Assembly: GCA_037039925.1 (NCBI GenBank)
Contig: JAXRKP010000175.1
Span: forward strand, 248,501-312,500
Direction of reading: 5' to 3'
Source of the DNA: Doris montereyensis
Taxonomy: Eukaryota; Mollusca; Gastropoda; Nudibranchia; Dorididae
Length of the DNA: 64,000 nucleotides
Both the position numbers and the translations under genes were made by a program. Shown here one piece after another: positions 48,060-59,681 of the stretch. Position 1 is the first letter of the stretch. Each line of letters opens with the position of its first letter. Below the pieces are notes generated by a model, which searched no databases, was not told where the DNA came from, and saw nothing but the letters and a program-made list of their open reading frames with translations.

Positions 48060-50260
48060 AACAAACAACTCTCCCACTTTTTCACTGTTTACTTGCAAGT
48101 TCCTGGTGAAAGCTTGCAAAGCACATGCCCTTATGAAGGTGGGTCTTGCATATTGTGCACCCAAAGACAGTTTCTGATGTCCTACCACTGTTTGTTCTTT
48201 GCTTTTTTTGAACACCAAAAGCAAGCAGCTTTTCTCCCGAAGAGCCGATCTAGCTTGTGGTCAGAACTCAGTGTTGTTCCCAGACCAGCAGTGGCAGGTG
48301 CAGTGTCCACACGTCTCTTCCCCTAGACACATTGTTAGCAACTAAGCCGGAGCAAACATCCAGTCGAAACTGCAGCTGGAAAAGGACGACGAATTCGAAG
48401 GCAGGGGACGGTTGGCGTTCTTATAGAGGATCCAGGAATTCACGAGAAAAGTTGTACGTAAAACCACAAACAGTATCTCCACCACTTCCGTCCTGACCGT
48501 CCCTACACAGTAGTAGGCTCGTAGCTGATCAGCCAGGTCAACCCCAACATGTATTGTCGATAAAGAGCGACAGGGTCAGGAATAGGGTGCTCCTGGAAGC
48601 CACGGATGGTGCGCCTCGACGAACAGTTGTAATGGCCGGTGTTACGTTCGTTAAGTAGAATGGCCACTTTCCCTCTTTGTCGTGCCACACTGTTGCTGTC
48701 ATGTTTGGCCCCTTCTCATGATTCGGAACATCCCCTGCCTTCATCTTCTTCGTTGCCTTGTCGGAGAGGGGCTGAGGCCACCCTTCCGTGATGTTCTGAT
48801 GTACTACAAGAGTATGTGTTACGATCCAGGAGATTTTCTGCAAGGGTCACACTTGGAAAATAATTGTCAAAGTAAAAATGATGCCACTTATCAAGGTAAT
48901 GTTCTGCAACGTTCATCACCACATGGTGTCCAACCTCACGAGGCATAGGATTGTTAACTTTGCCTGTATAAAATACAGTGTCCAGCATGTAGCCGTTGTT
49001 GGGATCAGCGACGCACCAAACCTGATGCCCCAGGGTGTAGGTTTTTCAGTGGCATGTATTGCTTTAAAGTATAGCCTGCTATCATAAGCAATCATGGCTT
49101 CATCAATGCTGAGATTCCTCCCAGGTGTGTAGTGCTCACATGCTGAAAATAAAGAGATAAAACAAACAAAAAACTTTTACCACTGTGTTACCGGATAACA
49201 AATTTATCCTGAAAAAATTTTTTTTTTTTTATATTATATTGGGGAAAAATGAAATCGACAATATAACATAACATGTAGATCTATATATTAATAATATGAT
49301 TTATACAGTATGAAATAGGCCTTCTAGCATTTTTTTTTATTCTTTCATGTTCCCATCTAGAGAGGATTATAATTATAATATGACCCTTACCCCAATTGTC
49401 CCTCATACACCACCATCCTTCCTCACAATTCTTCAACACTCACTCTCTCCCGTCTTATTTTCTCTTTTTTATGAATGCTATATCTCTATAAAAAAAGTTT
49501 TCTTACCTTGCTCTGAAATGCTCAATAACTGATCTCACTTTGAAGAGGGGGTCATAGCCTTCTTCACCTCTGGGGACAGCCTTGGAGGAATCGTTCAAGT
49601 GCAAGTATTGCACAATCTTTTCATATCGGCTTTTTCCCATTGTGGACGCAATACCATCAACCCGCAGTTGATCATCCAGTGACCAAAAATGTTGGTACTC
49701 TGGGAGATCATGGATCCCCATCATGATGTTGATGGCCATGAAAACCTTTATGTCCTGAAGTCACCTCCTTCCAATATCTGTCAGGTCTCCCCTTTGCCTC
49801 CTGCTGTTGGGCCGCATGGCGGTTTGTCTCTACCACAATCTTTTCAAATAGTTCCTCAGTGAAGAACAAAGAAAAAATTCAAATGGTGTAGAGGTGCAAG
49901 GGATATTATGTTTGGGTCCATGCTCATTTTCATGTAGATAAGGATTTATCTTCACTGGATTTACAGGAAATGTAGGTGGCATATGTTCCCATTCCATATC
50001 GCCTGCAGGTTCAGCAACATCATCTTCCTCTTCTTCATCTAGATCTATGTCGTTTTCGTCGTCTACCAAAATGTTCTCATCGACATCGGACTCATTGTCA
50101 TTCTCAACACTGCTCGATGGTAGATCTAATGCTTCTCTTCCATTGATATCAACCGGTAAACCGTATAAATCACCGTCATAGACAGTCCCAGTCGCTTCTC
50201 TGAAGAGCTGAAGTACTTCCATTGTCAATTGAGGAATTTTTTTCAAAATAGTCAAACTTT
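48060..50260 (-). pseudogene. piggyBac transposase 2, decayed
   Basis: Minus strand. The N-terminal block (49830-50255, possible start ATG at 50222) is strongly acidic (long D/E run near 50040). Block 49503-49739 reads INIMMGIHDLPEYQHFWSLD, YEKIVQYLHLNDS and GEEGYDPLFKVRSVIEHF. Block 48716-48988 has HHFYFDNYFPSVTLAENLLD, followed in another frame by GWPQPLSDKATKKMKAGDV and MTATVWHDKEG. GFQEHPIPDPVALYRQYMLG stands near 48560-48620. The Cys-rich C-terminus is readable as ACFWCSKKAKNKQ and LWVHNMQDPP near 48100-48230. Multiple frameshifts. The sequence is clearly different from piggyBac 1, so it is another subfamily. Confidence 0.82.
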
Positions 50261-50300
50261 GAAACGATGTAGAAAATCAACCAGACGGAGTAGAACGATG

Positions 50301-50676
50301 TTTGAAAAGTGAAAGTAAAGCGAAATCACGCTCTAACGAGAACTACAAACGAGAATCTCGTGTCTAGAGAAACGAGCAGCCGGATCTCTACTATTTAGAG
50401 GTTTATTTATACGGGCGTATGCTGGCGCTACAGGGGAAATGAAGCATGCGATCAGGCGAGGCGCTTTGCGGCGCTATAGGTTCTATTGTTTGAAAAGTGA
50501 AAGTAAAGCGGAAATCACACTCTAACGAGAACTACAAACGAGAATCTCGTGTCTAGAGAAACGAGCAGCCGGATCTCTACTATTTTAGAGGTTTATTTAT
50601 ACGGGCGTATGCTGGCGCTACAAGGAAATGAAGCATGCGATCGGGCGGCGCTTGCGGGGCGCTATAGGTTCTATTG
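50301..50676. repeat. 188-bp direct repeat, two copies
   Basis: Copies start at 50301 and 50489 (tttgaaaagtgaaagtaaag) and end with gcgctataggttctattg. Each contains agaatctcgtgtctagagaa and tttatacgggcgtatgctgg. They lie just outside the piggyBac 2 start codon and could be its 5' terminal region in duplicate. Confidence 0.88.
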
Positions 50677-51115
50677 GGTTAACTCTGTGACAAGCAGCTA
50701 TAACCTACAGCCCGATATACTTCATGTTTTTTTCCGCAGAAAGAGTGCATATAATATATGGTCCAGGAGGTGATTATAATCACCTGTTCATCTCCATAGA
50801 TAAGCTCCGGCTCTATGGGCCATAGGGCCTTGAAAGAACTTGAAGTGTTTCAGTTTCAGCTTCATTTTTCACTTTTGAGGAAAGTTTAAAATTTTCATTT
50901 TAAGTTTATCCTTATTGGGTTTTGTAAGAACAATATTCTTAGTAAGGATTTAGATAAATTGAATCTTACTGTTCTCTTTAGAGACGACACAAGATGGACT
51001 TGATTTAAATGAAAGAAATGTAAAATGTATGCGATTGACTTTCATGAAGTTTATAAGATAAGATAAAGAATAGGGTACACAAGATGGAGTTTATCTTGAT
51101 TGGTTTTCTTTACAG
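50677..51115. other. spacer with a SINE tail fragment
   Basis: About 50770-50825 matches the tail of the family 3 SINE (ctccggctctatggg). The remainder is AT-rich and shows nothing else. Confidence 0.55.
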
Positions 51116-51145
51116 AATGGCAAAATCTCTGAGCACAAGGAAACG
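51116..51145 (+). CDS. candidate exon W, 30 nt, phase 0 to 0
   Basis: The acceptor is ttggttttctttacag and the donor is gtaagt, both strong. The frame reads NGKISEHKET. It has no visible paralogue in the window. A 30-nt block can be open by chance, so support rests on the splice signals and phase fit. Confidence 0.3.
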
Positions 51146-51700
51146 GTAAGTAAAAGGAAAAGCGGGACAAACTACTGTGGATGTTCTTCTTTTCTTTTAT
51201 CCTGTATCTTGCTGTTTCTTCCTGAGATCACCGCATAAGGTGGACGAGATAAATTTCAATGAAAGAAAAGATTATTTTATCTCCCTAGTATCTTGAGTCA
51301 CATTTTTCAAACTCTGTAGAGAAATCTGAATCATATAGATTGACAACTAATACTACATGTGTTGATATCTAGTCGCAAGAGCACTCCACACGCACACACA
51401 CAAGCCCTCTCCTACAAGAATTGACAATGATCTTGAAACTATTTTCGCGTTTCTGAAAGAAATTGGGAGTGTATCGACAGATCTAGAGTACTAAATAGGT
51501 ATCAATTTTTGAGCCCACATTGACCATATTTTTAAAACATTTACAAATAAATACGGAACCTTTTGATTTTTTAAAGTGTTTTATGTTGTGCCTGAACAGT
51601 CGTCAGTAATATTAGTCATCTACGAACCCTGAGATCACCGCTATGGTGGACAGGGTTACTTCAAAGAAACAAACAAAATTCTTAAAACGTTATTTACCAG

Positions 51701-51775
51701 GTGATGGACAGACAAGAGACTCCAACAGAGAAGGATATACATGAAAGCATCTACAGATCCTTAAAGTTCGACAAG
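51701..51775 (+). CDS. candidate exon X' (unit 3), 75 nt, phase 0 to 0
   Basis: The acceptor is cgttatttaccag and the donor is gtaaca. The phase 0 frame is fully open: VMDRQETPTEKDIHESIYRS then LKFDK. It contains a Tyr-x-x-Leu motif (YRSL), which occurs in cytoplasmic tails of receptors, but that function is only a suggestion. It is charged and lacks hydrophobic segments. Confidence 0.45.
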
Positions 51776-52218
51776 GTAACAACCAGATTTTGAGACAAAC
51801 AGTTTGAGTCTTTATCTAATTATAAGAAACTCAACTCCTAATTCTATGTAATCAGATGGTCATATATAAATGTTGATTTTCATTATGCATGAAGTGACCA
51901 TATAACACTTGAAACATTAGATACTTGTCCTGTAAGGATGAGTGTTTTAATGTTTTGGTTTTAAATTTCTGTTCACTGTTTATTTACCTTGAGATTTTTA
52001 CTCATTTTTGTTTTAATTCTTTTTTTAAAATTTTGAAATACGGGATTATTGATTGTAGGGTTCTGCCGTTTTTTTACAAATCAAACAACAGGAAGGAAAG
52101 TGTAACTTTTGAATGATGAAACGTAAACCATGCTTATTTAAATATGAGGTTAGTAAAGATAAAATAACTAGAATGAGGTGCAAAAAGTGAAGCTCCTTTT
52201 GGTTGGTTGTTTTTACAG

Positions 52219-52251
52219 GAACCCAATGACCCTAGGGCATCCTCCGACTGA
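52219..52251 (+). CDS. candidate terminal coding segment Y', with stop
   Basis: The acceptor is ggttgtttttacag. The phase 0 frame reads EPNDPRASSD and then TGA at 52249-52251. The paralogue Y stays open past this point because of an indel difference. Polyadenylation signals lie 140 and 200 bases downstream, which fits a last exon. Confidence 0.4.
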   Translation, partial: EPNDPRASSD

Positions 52252-52387
52252 CAGGATACAAAGCGTTGGCAGAAGCAACTTTATGTTATAAGTATTCAGA
52301 ACATACCGATGATCAACAACTTTCAACTAGATCTAGAGTTAATTGACTGCAAGTGCAACGTAAAAACATCTCCCCACTCCTCTCCCT

Positions 52388-52454
52388 AATAAAAATCTCC
52401 ATTATGATAACCATCCCACTCCCCCCACCCCCACCCCTTTCTTTCTTCAATAAA
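52388..52454 (+). terminator. candidate polyadenylation signals
   Basis: Two AATAAA hexamers (52388-52393 and 52449-52454) follow the TGA at 52249 within a C/T-rich stretch. AATAAA is common by chance in AT-rich DNA. Their position after the last candidate exon is the only reason to list them. Confidence 0.3.
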
Positions 52455-53555
52455 ACCTGAATCTAGATCTAGATATAGTATATTATATTATATTACTAAA
52501 CTACCCTGAGACTGAGAGAAATAGACGGGAAGGAGAGGAAGCTATAGGTAGATAGATAGGCAGAGCGACAAAAACAAAAACAAGAAATCTATTAGTATTT
52601 CCTTAATATTGCCAAGGCAAAAAAAAAACCTGTAATGTCAATGGGGAAAAAGCTGATTCACGGTCTCCCAAGTCGCATTTCCATCTTCTTTCAAACAGTA
52701 AAGTTGAAAGAGATTTTTGTTTGTTGGGTTCCCAATTGCGGCAAAGATGGTCTCCGTCCCCGTCCAGATTTCAGAAAGTGTTCAGCGAGCAACTTGTACT
52801 CAGACTGCCACCTGTAAATTGAAAATAAGAGAGAAAAAATGAATCAAACTGAAAGTTCATAACACTTGACTTTGACTTACTTGAATTCAATTACTCCTGC
52901 CTAAATAAATTACTTATTACCTACCTAGATCTATCTAGTAAAAGCCTACAACCTCTAGGCTATATTCTATAGTAACTAAAGAATGCAAATAATCAGTTAA
53001 TTGCAAATAAAATTTGGCCTCTCGCATCTAAATATAGCCTCGATTCATATTGTTACCTATTTATAGCCATCATCATAGGAATAGACAATCTCTTATAATT
53101 ACCATTCAATCGATCTAGGTCCAGTCATACTAAACACACAGAGATTATATCTAGATCTATGTGTATACTAGATCTACTAAGTAAGAGAAAATAAGTTTAT
53201 AGACTAAATTACTCATAATCTTATCTTTATAACTAAATTTGAATTGGGGTCATAGGTTTCCATTTGTACTAAAAATAGCTCTATTCAAATTATGACAGTC
53301 CATTTCCGGCCAGTACCTGTTCGTCCTGTCCAGCAATGGCGACCTTTATTTTTTCATTCACAAAACAAAGTTAAAGATATTATCTATATATTACGGCACT
53401 TATATCCGGTTGGCACTAAAATAACATAGTTGGAAGGTGATGGGGATAAGACAATATAAGCTGAAAGATAAACAAGGCAGATATAGTTTAGTACAATAAA
53501 GTAATGAACCGCAACCAGCACGGCAGCATAGTTTGATAGAGATCTTCTTCTAGAT
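52455..53555. other. AT-rich DNA without a supported gene
   Basis: It holds a short TCTAGA patch near 52460 and nothing else I can name. The 60-codon frame at 52635-52817 lacks recognisable features. Confidence 0.5.
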
Positions 53556-53768
53556 CTAGTGCACATCCTCCCTCGATAGAGATGTTGAAAAGTCAGTTAT
53601 ATTAATTTCCACAAACGATAATGTATTTTCAATGTGTATAATAGGGTTAAAACCGAAATAATACTTATGAATATCCATGAAGTAGTGATCGGGGTCCGTT
53701 GAAAAAGTCGCCCTGGCTCCATCATTGCTGTGAGTCGGGCAGGTTGAGTCACTGTCGCTGACTTCCAT
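53556..53768 (-). CDS. hypothetical 70-codon reading frame
   Basis: It starts with ATG at 53768 (MEVSDSDSTCPTHSNDGARA) and stops at 53556. It is divergent from the gene start at 54423, about 650 bp away. No motif, membrane segment or paralogue in the window supports it. Listed only because it begins with a clean ATG and is the only frame of this length between 52.8 and 54.4 kb. Confidence 0.15.
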   Translation of the reverse strand: MEVSDSDSTCPTHSNDGARATFSTDPDHYFMDIHKYYFGFNPIIHIENTLSFVEINITDFSTSLSREDVH

Positions 53769-54422
53769 TTTTAGTCAGCCAGGCGGGTTGAAAATCGGGA
53801 GAAGGTGGGTGCAGTAAATGTAGGTAACTCAAACTGCCACGCTACGTGGGCGAAACGTCGTTTTTTGGTAAATTTTGGTCAACTTAACTTTAACACTACA
53901 GTTTCAGTACTGATTGAAAACATCATGCATTATAGATCAAAATAAAGATGTATCCTCCCCTCTATCGAAATGTGTTGTATTTTTTGTGATTCAAACTGTA
54001 CATGTGTGTGTTCTTAATGTTTGAACGCGGTATGGTTTTGTACTTTTTTGTCAATGAGCGAGCGATGATTTTGACACCCAGTCTCACAACAAATCATAGA
54101 GCTTCACAGGTATGGGTCGAATCGTTATAAACCAGTTATTTAAACAGCCAACTAAACTGGGTATACGTGGTAAAATTTGTATTAAAATGTGTTGGTAAAT
54201 TCATGTTAAAAAAGACATTAAAACTTTGCAGAGTGCGCATCTCGAAAATACAGGCCGATTTTTAAAAAATTTGACCAGGATAAACTTCAACCTCTTGCCT
54301 CTTTGAATATCACAAAATGAAGCATGGGTGACGAAGTAGCGCGACGCCTCTGTTTATTTGATTTCACCTATAAACGCTCTGAGCCGGAAGCCCCGCCGTC
54401 CTATTACTCCAACTATCAGCCA
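53769..54422. other. intergenic stretch upstream of the 54.4-kb gene
   Basis: No repeats or coding signals are seen. It may hold the promoter of the downstream decayed gene, but no clear TATA box stands out. Confidence 0.4.
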
Positions 54423-56843
54423 TGGCGGAGAAAACTGGTGATGATCGCACTAATGCCGATGCTACTAATGAGTCCCTGAAGAGAACCCTGATGCTTGCAG
54501 TCTGAAATCTATTTATGACCTGATATGTAAGTATTTCATGGAATCATAATTATCTTTAAATTATAGTATAATAGAGTTTAAGTCGCTTAAAAGGGGATTT
54601 GAAGTCACATGCTTAAAATCAATAGGCCTACGTTCTAGATGTGTGTCTCGCATTAGGAAGACTAGAGCTCGTCAAATGACTTCATTCTGTATTTAATTTG
54701 AGCGAACAAATTTATTAGAAATCACTGTAATTAAACCAATTGACATTCAAAGATTTGTGTTATTCCTGCTAAAAATAAATGTTAATGTTAGCATTTGTAT
54801 AGCTATAGTGAGTGCGTGAACATTGGCTATTTTTTGGGGAAATCTGAATCGGTGTTCAAAATGGCCGCTGTGTGATGCAGGCCCATAAAAAGAAGAGAAA
54901 GTAGGGAGAGCCGACTTCGTTCCATTCAGTGGGGGAAGACGACTTCTTTTAAAGAAAGGATTAGAATAATAGTATTGTTATTTTCAAGTTCCATACCATA
55001 ATTATGGGTTACATGGTAATAGTAATAATAACTTTATTATTTAACTTGTGATAATTTTCTATACACAGTGACTTTGGTTTAATTTTTGTTTTTCTTTATG
55101 CTGATGAACTGGATGACAATTTCACTCCCACTCCCACTGAAATTGTCAATGGGCTCGTCCATTAATCTCAGGCTATTGTTGTCAAAAAAATTTACCATGG
55201 CAAATGTTGGTCATTTTCATGTAAGCTATAATTTATGATGGTAGGGTCCAATAGAAAGGAAGCAAGGAGGAAAAACTCAATTACTTTAACAATGAAATTT
55301 TTGTTCTTAATTTAAATTTTGATTTAAATTCTGGTCCAGTAACCACTCCAATAGAAAAGCCACCCTCCTGTAAATATAGGCCCATGTCAACATCCCCCAT
55401 CTGGCCTAATTTTTTGTCCTCTGGAGCTGGATCGGATGATCTCCCCATGCCTCACCCTACTGTACCTGTAACACCTGCGCTTGTGCCTGAGCCAGTCTTA
55501 TTAGTAACTGTCATTGATGAACCAACCCCAGTCCCAACGCCTGTTGAGTCTGCCCTGCCTCTGTCAATATCATCAGTGTCTAATGTGCCTGTTAGTGCTG
55601 TAGTACCTAGTGTTATGTCTGATTTGCCTTGTTCTAGATCTAATTCTAGGCCTTGTGTAAGGCTAAGGGTTTTATTAAACCAAAAATAGGGAAAACAGAT
55701 TTAAATTTAGAAATAAAAACTTTGAAAAAAGACAAATTTGAGCTCAATGAAAGGAATTTAAATCTCTTAAAAGAGATTATAGAACTTAAAAAGTCAAAAA
55801 CTTACAAAAATAATAATTTCCTGAGAAAGAAATTTTCTGAACAGAAAATATTGATTATTGATTCAAAGACACAGAATAGTAACTTGATAGAACAATTTAA
55901 AAATTTGAAGAAGGACAGGGTTTCTTTACAGAAGAATTTTAATTAAGAGACGATCGTTCTAATAAATTTAAAATTCTGTCCGTGTAGCATACATGGCTCT
56001 CCAAGTTGAAGCCAATGTGAATGTATCAGCCACTAATTGTTCAAAAGTTGTACAAATTGTAGCTAAACATTTGTTCGGCTTTTTCTTTTTTCTTTTGAAG
56101 AATTACCTTCCACATCTTCTGCTCTTAATATGATGTGTGAAGGCAATCATATCGCTAAACATCAAGTAGTGAATGAAATTAAGAAAACTGAAAATTTTAC
56201 TTTTGCATCAGATGGTAGCCTACATCCAGACAAGAAAAACATTATATGGAGAGACACCTAATTTTGATATTATAAGATGAGGCAAATAGTATGTTAGAAC
56301 AAATTGTGAGAGATTTTGAAGAATTTTTTGTATTGTATTTGTAATGTTCAAGTTTATGTTGATTTAAATGAAGAAGAAAAAGATAATATTTTGAAAGCAA
56401 ACTATTTCTAAGATGAAATCTGTCATGTCGGACAGAGAGCTGCCAACATGAAACTTCTATGCTAAATAAAAAAAAATTCATGAATGGCTTAAAAATGTTT
56501 TGAATGATGAAAATATTTCAACACATTTTTTGTATTGTAATGTAATGCTCACTTTTTTACTTGGTTTATCTAAAGCTGTTGAGAACGCAGTTTTAGAAAT
56601 TGAGGAAAATCAAGAGGGGGAGTACCTTTAGGGAGGGATAGTCAACAAAATTTAATAATTTTGAGTCTAGTAAAGAAAATGCAGCCTTACGTTCGATAAG
56701 ATTAATAAGAACAACTGCTGAAGTTTTAGGGCCTCGTGGGGGATGAAAAAAATGGGGCAAGAGAAGAGTGGTTGAAATATTGTGAAGAAATAAATGTTAA
56801 ATCCAAATTTTGTAGTTTTAGGAATAATAGATTTAATAATATA
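54423..56843 (+). pseudogene. decayed gene of an unnamed multi-copy invertebrate family
   Basis: The first exon begins MAEKTGDDRTNADATNES and, after a one-base deletion, EENPDACSLKSIYDLI, ending at a GTAAGT donor near 54530. A later block reads ELDDNFTPTPTEIVNGLVH and IVVKKIYHGKCW before GTAAGC near 55220. Next comes a Pro/Val/Ser-rich linker (55384-55650) and, in a shifted frame, a Lys/Glu-rich coiled coil (55690-55945). Then, with stops between, come YMALQVEANVNVSATNCSKV, LPSTSSALNMMCEGNHIAKH, ENFTFASDG, MSDRA and AANMKLL. The last part reads LGLSKAVENAVLEIEENQEG, LGPRGDE and REEWLKYCEEINVKSKFCSF with RNNRFNN, where a Tigger element interrupts it. From memory similar proteins are uncharacterised and repeated in molluscs and cnidarians, so a transposon origin is possible. 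Confidence 0.5.
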
Positions 56844-57259
56844 CAGTAGAAATACCGGTACTTTAAACCGAAAGAAGCTAAACCGAAAAAGTCGATGAAC
56901 CGCAAAGAAATTGATAAATTGTACAAGTTTCTTCTTTGTCTTTGTATCAGTTCGTATGATAAACCGAAATGCTTCTAAGCGCAAATGTCTTTAAACCAAA
57001 ACAACTTTCCCCCTTTTTCTTTTCGTTTCATCCTCTTCAATTTCAATAATTCCGCAAAGGGGTCACACGTGGTCACACGTAATGCCTATCGATATGAAAT
57101 AAAGAGGGTAACTGAGGAAATGAGGGGAGGGGGTGGTAGTCAAACCCTTCAATTACCGCACATCGCTTAGACGGCGAAAAGGGAAGACAGCAGGGGACTG
57201 GCACGGGAAGGAGGAGGTGGGGGTGTAGAACCACGCAGGCGAGATGTTCTTGCTTGCTC

Positions 57260-57372
57260 GTGGTAAGTGTTTAGTGTTGTAAGCTTGTGGTAAGTGTTTA
57301 GTGTTGTAGCTTGTGGTAAGTGTTTAGTGTTGTAAGCACGTGGTAAGTGTATAGTGTTGTAAGCACGTGGTA
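57260..57372. repeat. 27-bp tandem repeat, about 4 copies
   Basis: The unit gtggtaagtgtttagtgttg plus taagctt starts at 57260 and 57287 and continues with variants (taagcac) to about 57372. It lies in the 5' untranslated part of the Tigger element. Confidence 0.85.
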
Positions 57373-57638
57373 CGGCCTAAGTGTAGTGTAGATAGCTTCG
57401 CATTGGTACACCGTTTAAGTGTGTGCTCGTTGGTATGTGTGTTCGCGCATGTGTGTGTCTGCTTTGTTTTAGGCCTTTTTCAAGACGGGGATAGGGGTGC
57501 GTAGAGTTTAGCATTGATGCGTTTCATTTCCATTCACTTCGTCTCCCAGTCGTTCATCATTCATTTAATTCATTTATCACTATCACGAGAACTTTTGATC
57601 GTTTCTGGTTTTTTGGGTTTTAATTCAGCCAGTCAAAG

Positions 57639-59202
57639 ATGTCTAAAGAAAGCACTGTGCATACACATTGGAGTTTAAACTCAATATTCTTTCGGAAGTG
57701 GACGAAAAGAAATTAAACAAGACGGAGATATGTAAAAAGCATGGCATCCCGAACTCAACATTATTATTATCAACCATTTTGAAGGACAGGGAGAGGCTAC
57801 AAAAGGCTCGTGAAGAAACGAAGTTTCGCCCGTCTACAAAGAAAATGAAAACCTGCAGTCAGGAAGAGCTAGAGGAAGCAGTGTTTCTCTGGTTCCGACA
57901 GGCCAGATCAATGAACGTACCATTGTCAGGACCAGTGATTATCGGCAAAGCAGCTGAGATAACACAGATGATGGGAATTGACTTTACTACCCCAGTTGGC
58001 TACAGAGGAGAGGGATCACCTTTTGAGTGATCAGCGGGGAAGCAGCAGCAGCACCAAAAGAGGAGGCTCAAAACTGGACAACTGATGCTCTCCAGAAAAT
58101 TCTCAACAGATATGCTCCAGCTGACGTATACAACGCTGACGAGACAGGCCTTTTTCCCAGTACCTTCCCGACAAGACTAGCTCTGAAGGGCCAGACGTGC
58201 ACCGATGGGAAAAAATTCAAAGGTTGCCTCACTGTCCTGCTCGCCACCAACATGGATGGAAGTCACAAACTGCCACCCTTAGTGATTGGCAAGTCTATGA
58301 AGCCACGGTCCTTCAAACATGTTAATACGCTCCCTGTCTCCTACAAAAACAATAAGAAGGCCTGGATGACTTCGCAGCTGTTTGAGGAGTGGCTCAGGAA
58401 ACTTGACAGGCAGTTTTTGGCCCAGAGCAGAAAAATTGCCATGGTGGTGGACAATTGCCCTGCTCATGAGGACCTGAAGGCAATAGAACTTGTATTCCTG
58501 CCGCCAAACACAACGAGTGTATTGCAGCCTTGATCAGGCATAATTAAAGTCTTCAAACAGATATACAGAAAGCTGATGGTGCGTGGTTACCTGCTTCATG
58601 TTGAGAACCAATTGAAGAGCAGAAGGAAAGACTAAGTCTACACTGTCAACGTGCTTGATGCCCTTTACCAGATCAAAGAAGCGTGGTCCCTAGTCCAACA
58701 GAAGTGCATTGCAAACTGTTTCAGTTTCAGACTTGCAGGTTTTGTGTTGAAGGATGATGCAGCGGAAGAGCAGGAGACTGAGACCACGCAGCCTAGCGAG
58801 AAGGGTGATGTCATCAAGGACTTCGGCAACCTCTTTAGCAGGTGAAGTGACCTGATATCACTTACTGGACTGCAACAGCAGAAGCCTATTTGGCTGTTGA
58901 CGAAGACTTGACAACATCAGAGGTGTTGTCGACAGAAGAAATTGTCAATTCGGTGACAGAGAAAGACTTCTTGCACGAGGAGGAAGAAGAGGAAGAAGAA
59001 ATGCCACCACCACTGCTGCCGCCCACTACTAGCAGATGCAAGAGATGCGGTCAAGACTCTTCGCCACTTCGCTGAGAGTCAGTCAGGTGCAAAGCAACAG
59101 CTTAACCTGATCTCAAACTTGCAGGACTACGTGGATAGACTCTCCGTATCAAAATCACGCCAAACAATATCTATAACAAACTTTTTCAAGAAAGCTTTAT
59201 AA
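57639..59202 (+). pseudogene. Tigger transposase (CENP-B-type HTH plus DDE domain), decayed
   Basis: It starts MSKESTVHT (57639) and after a frameshift continues LEFKLNILSEVDEKKLNKTE, ICKKHGIPNSTL, the first helix-turn-helix. Block LEEAVFLWFRQARSMNVPLS begins the second DNA-binding region (CENP-B/Tc5 type). A frameshift near 57990 and an in-frame TGA at about 58024 separate WLQRRGITF from VISGEAAA. The DDE part contains VYNADETGLF (first Asp), KIAMVVDNCPAHED (second Asp) and VFLPPNTTSVLQP. Beyond a small deletion at 58530 it continues IIKVFKQIYRKLMVRGYLLH, VLDALYQIKEAW and NCFSFRLAGFV. The acidic tail ends SITNFFKKAL with TAA at 59200. Only about five lesions are present, so it is comparatively young. 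Confidence 0.9.
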
Positions 59203-59681
59203 GTTGTATCCCTATCCCTCACTTTTATGGTTTCCCCTCACCTTTTTTCCCTTTTTTTTTTCTTGTTTTAATGAAATAAAGATGAAGAGACTGAATGAAA
59301 GATGAATACCTGATGATCCAAATCTGTATTTTGTATTAAGTGTGAATGAGAGTATGAATGGGAAAAAAAAAATAAAACAAAAAAAAACCCAAAAACAAAC
59401 AAAAAACAAAAAACAACAAACCAACAATCAAAACAATTACATTACCGGTATTAATATTAGATATTAATATTATGGTCACCAAGAGGGCCTAGTCTAATAT
59501 AATATTCATCAACATTAACCAAAAGGGAAACAACCCAATCCAAACATAGTTACCCCCTTTAAATTCCAGAAAAAGGAAACTTGCTCTAAACTAAACCAAA
59601 ATGCTGTTAATTTTATTTTTAATTTAACTTTAAATAGTTTAGAGGGTCCCCAAAATTTCGGTTTAAAGTATTTCTACTGTA

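Larger units (their letters stand above)
51472..52320. repeat. duplicated block E', copy 2
   Basis: It is the paralogue of 43223-43950 in the same orientation. It contains an extra segment near 51560-51650 and the longer X' block. Confidence 0.85.
56844..59679 (+). mobile_element. full-length Tigger (pogo group) element
   Basis: The left end is cagtagaaatac then ctttaaaccgaa, with a five-base cggta insertion. The right end is the inverted form (ttcggtttaaagtatttctactg). TA dinucleotides at 56842-56843 and 59680-59681 form the target duplication. The length is 2,836 bp, within the usual 2-3 kb for Tigger elements, and it encodes one transposase on the plus strand. It sits inside a reading frame: RFNN before the element joins FENT after it. 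Confidence 0.9.
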
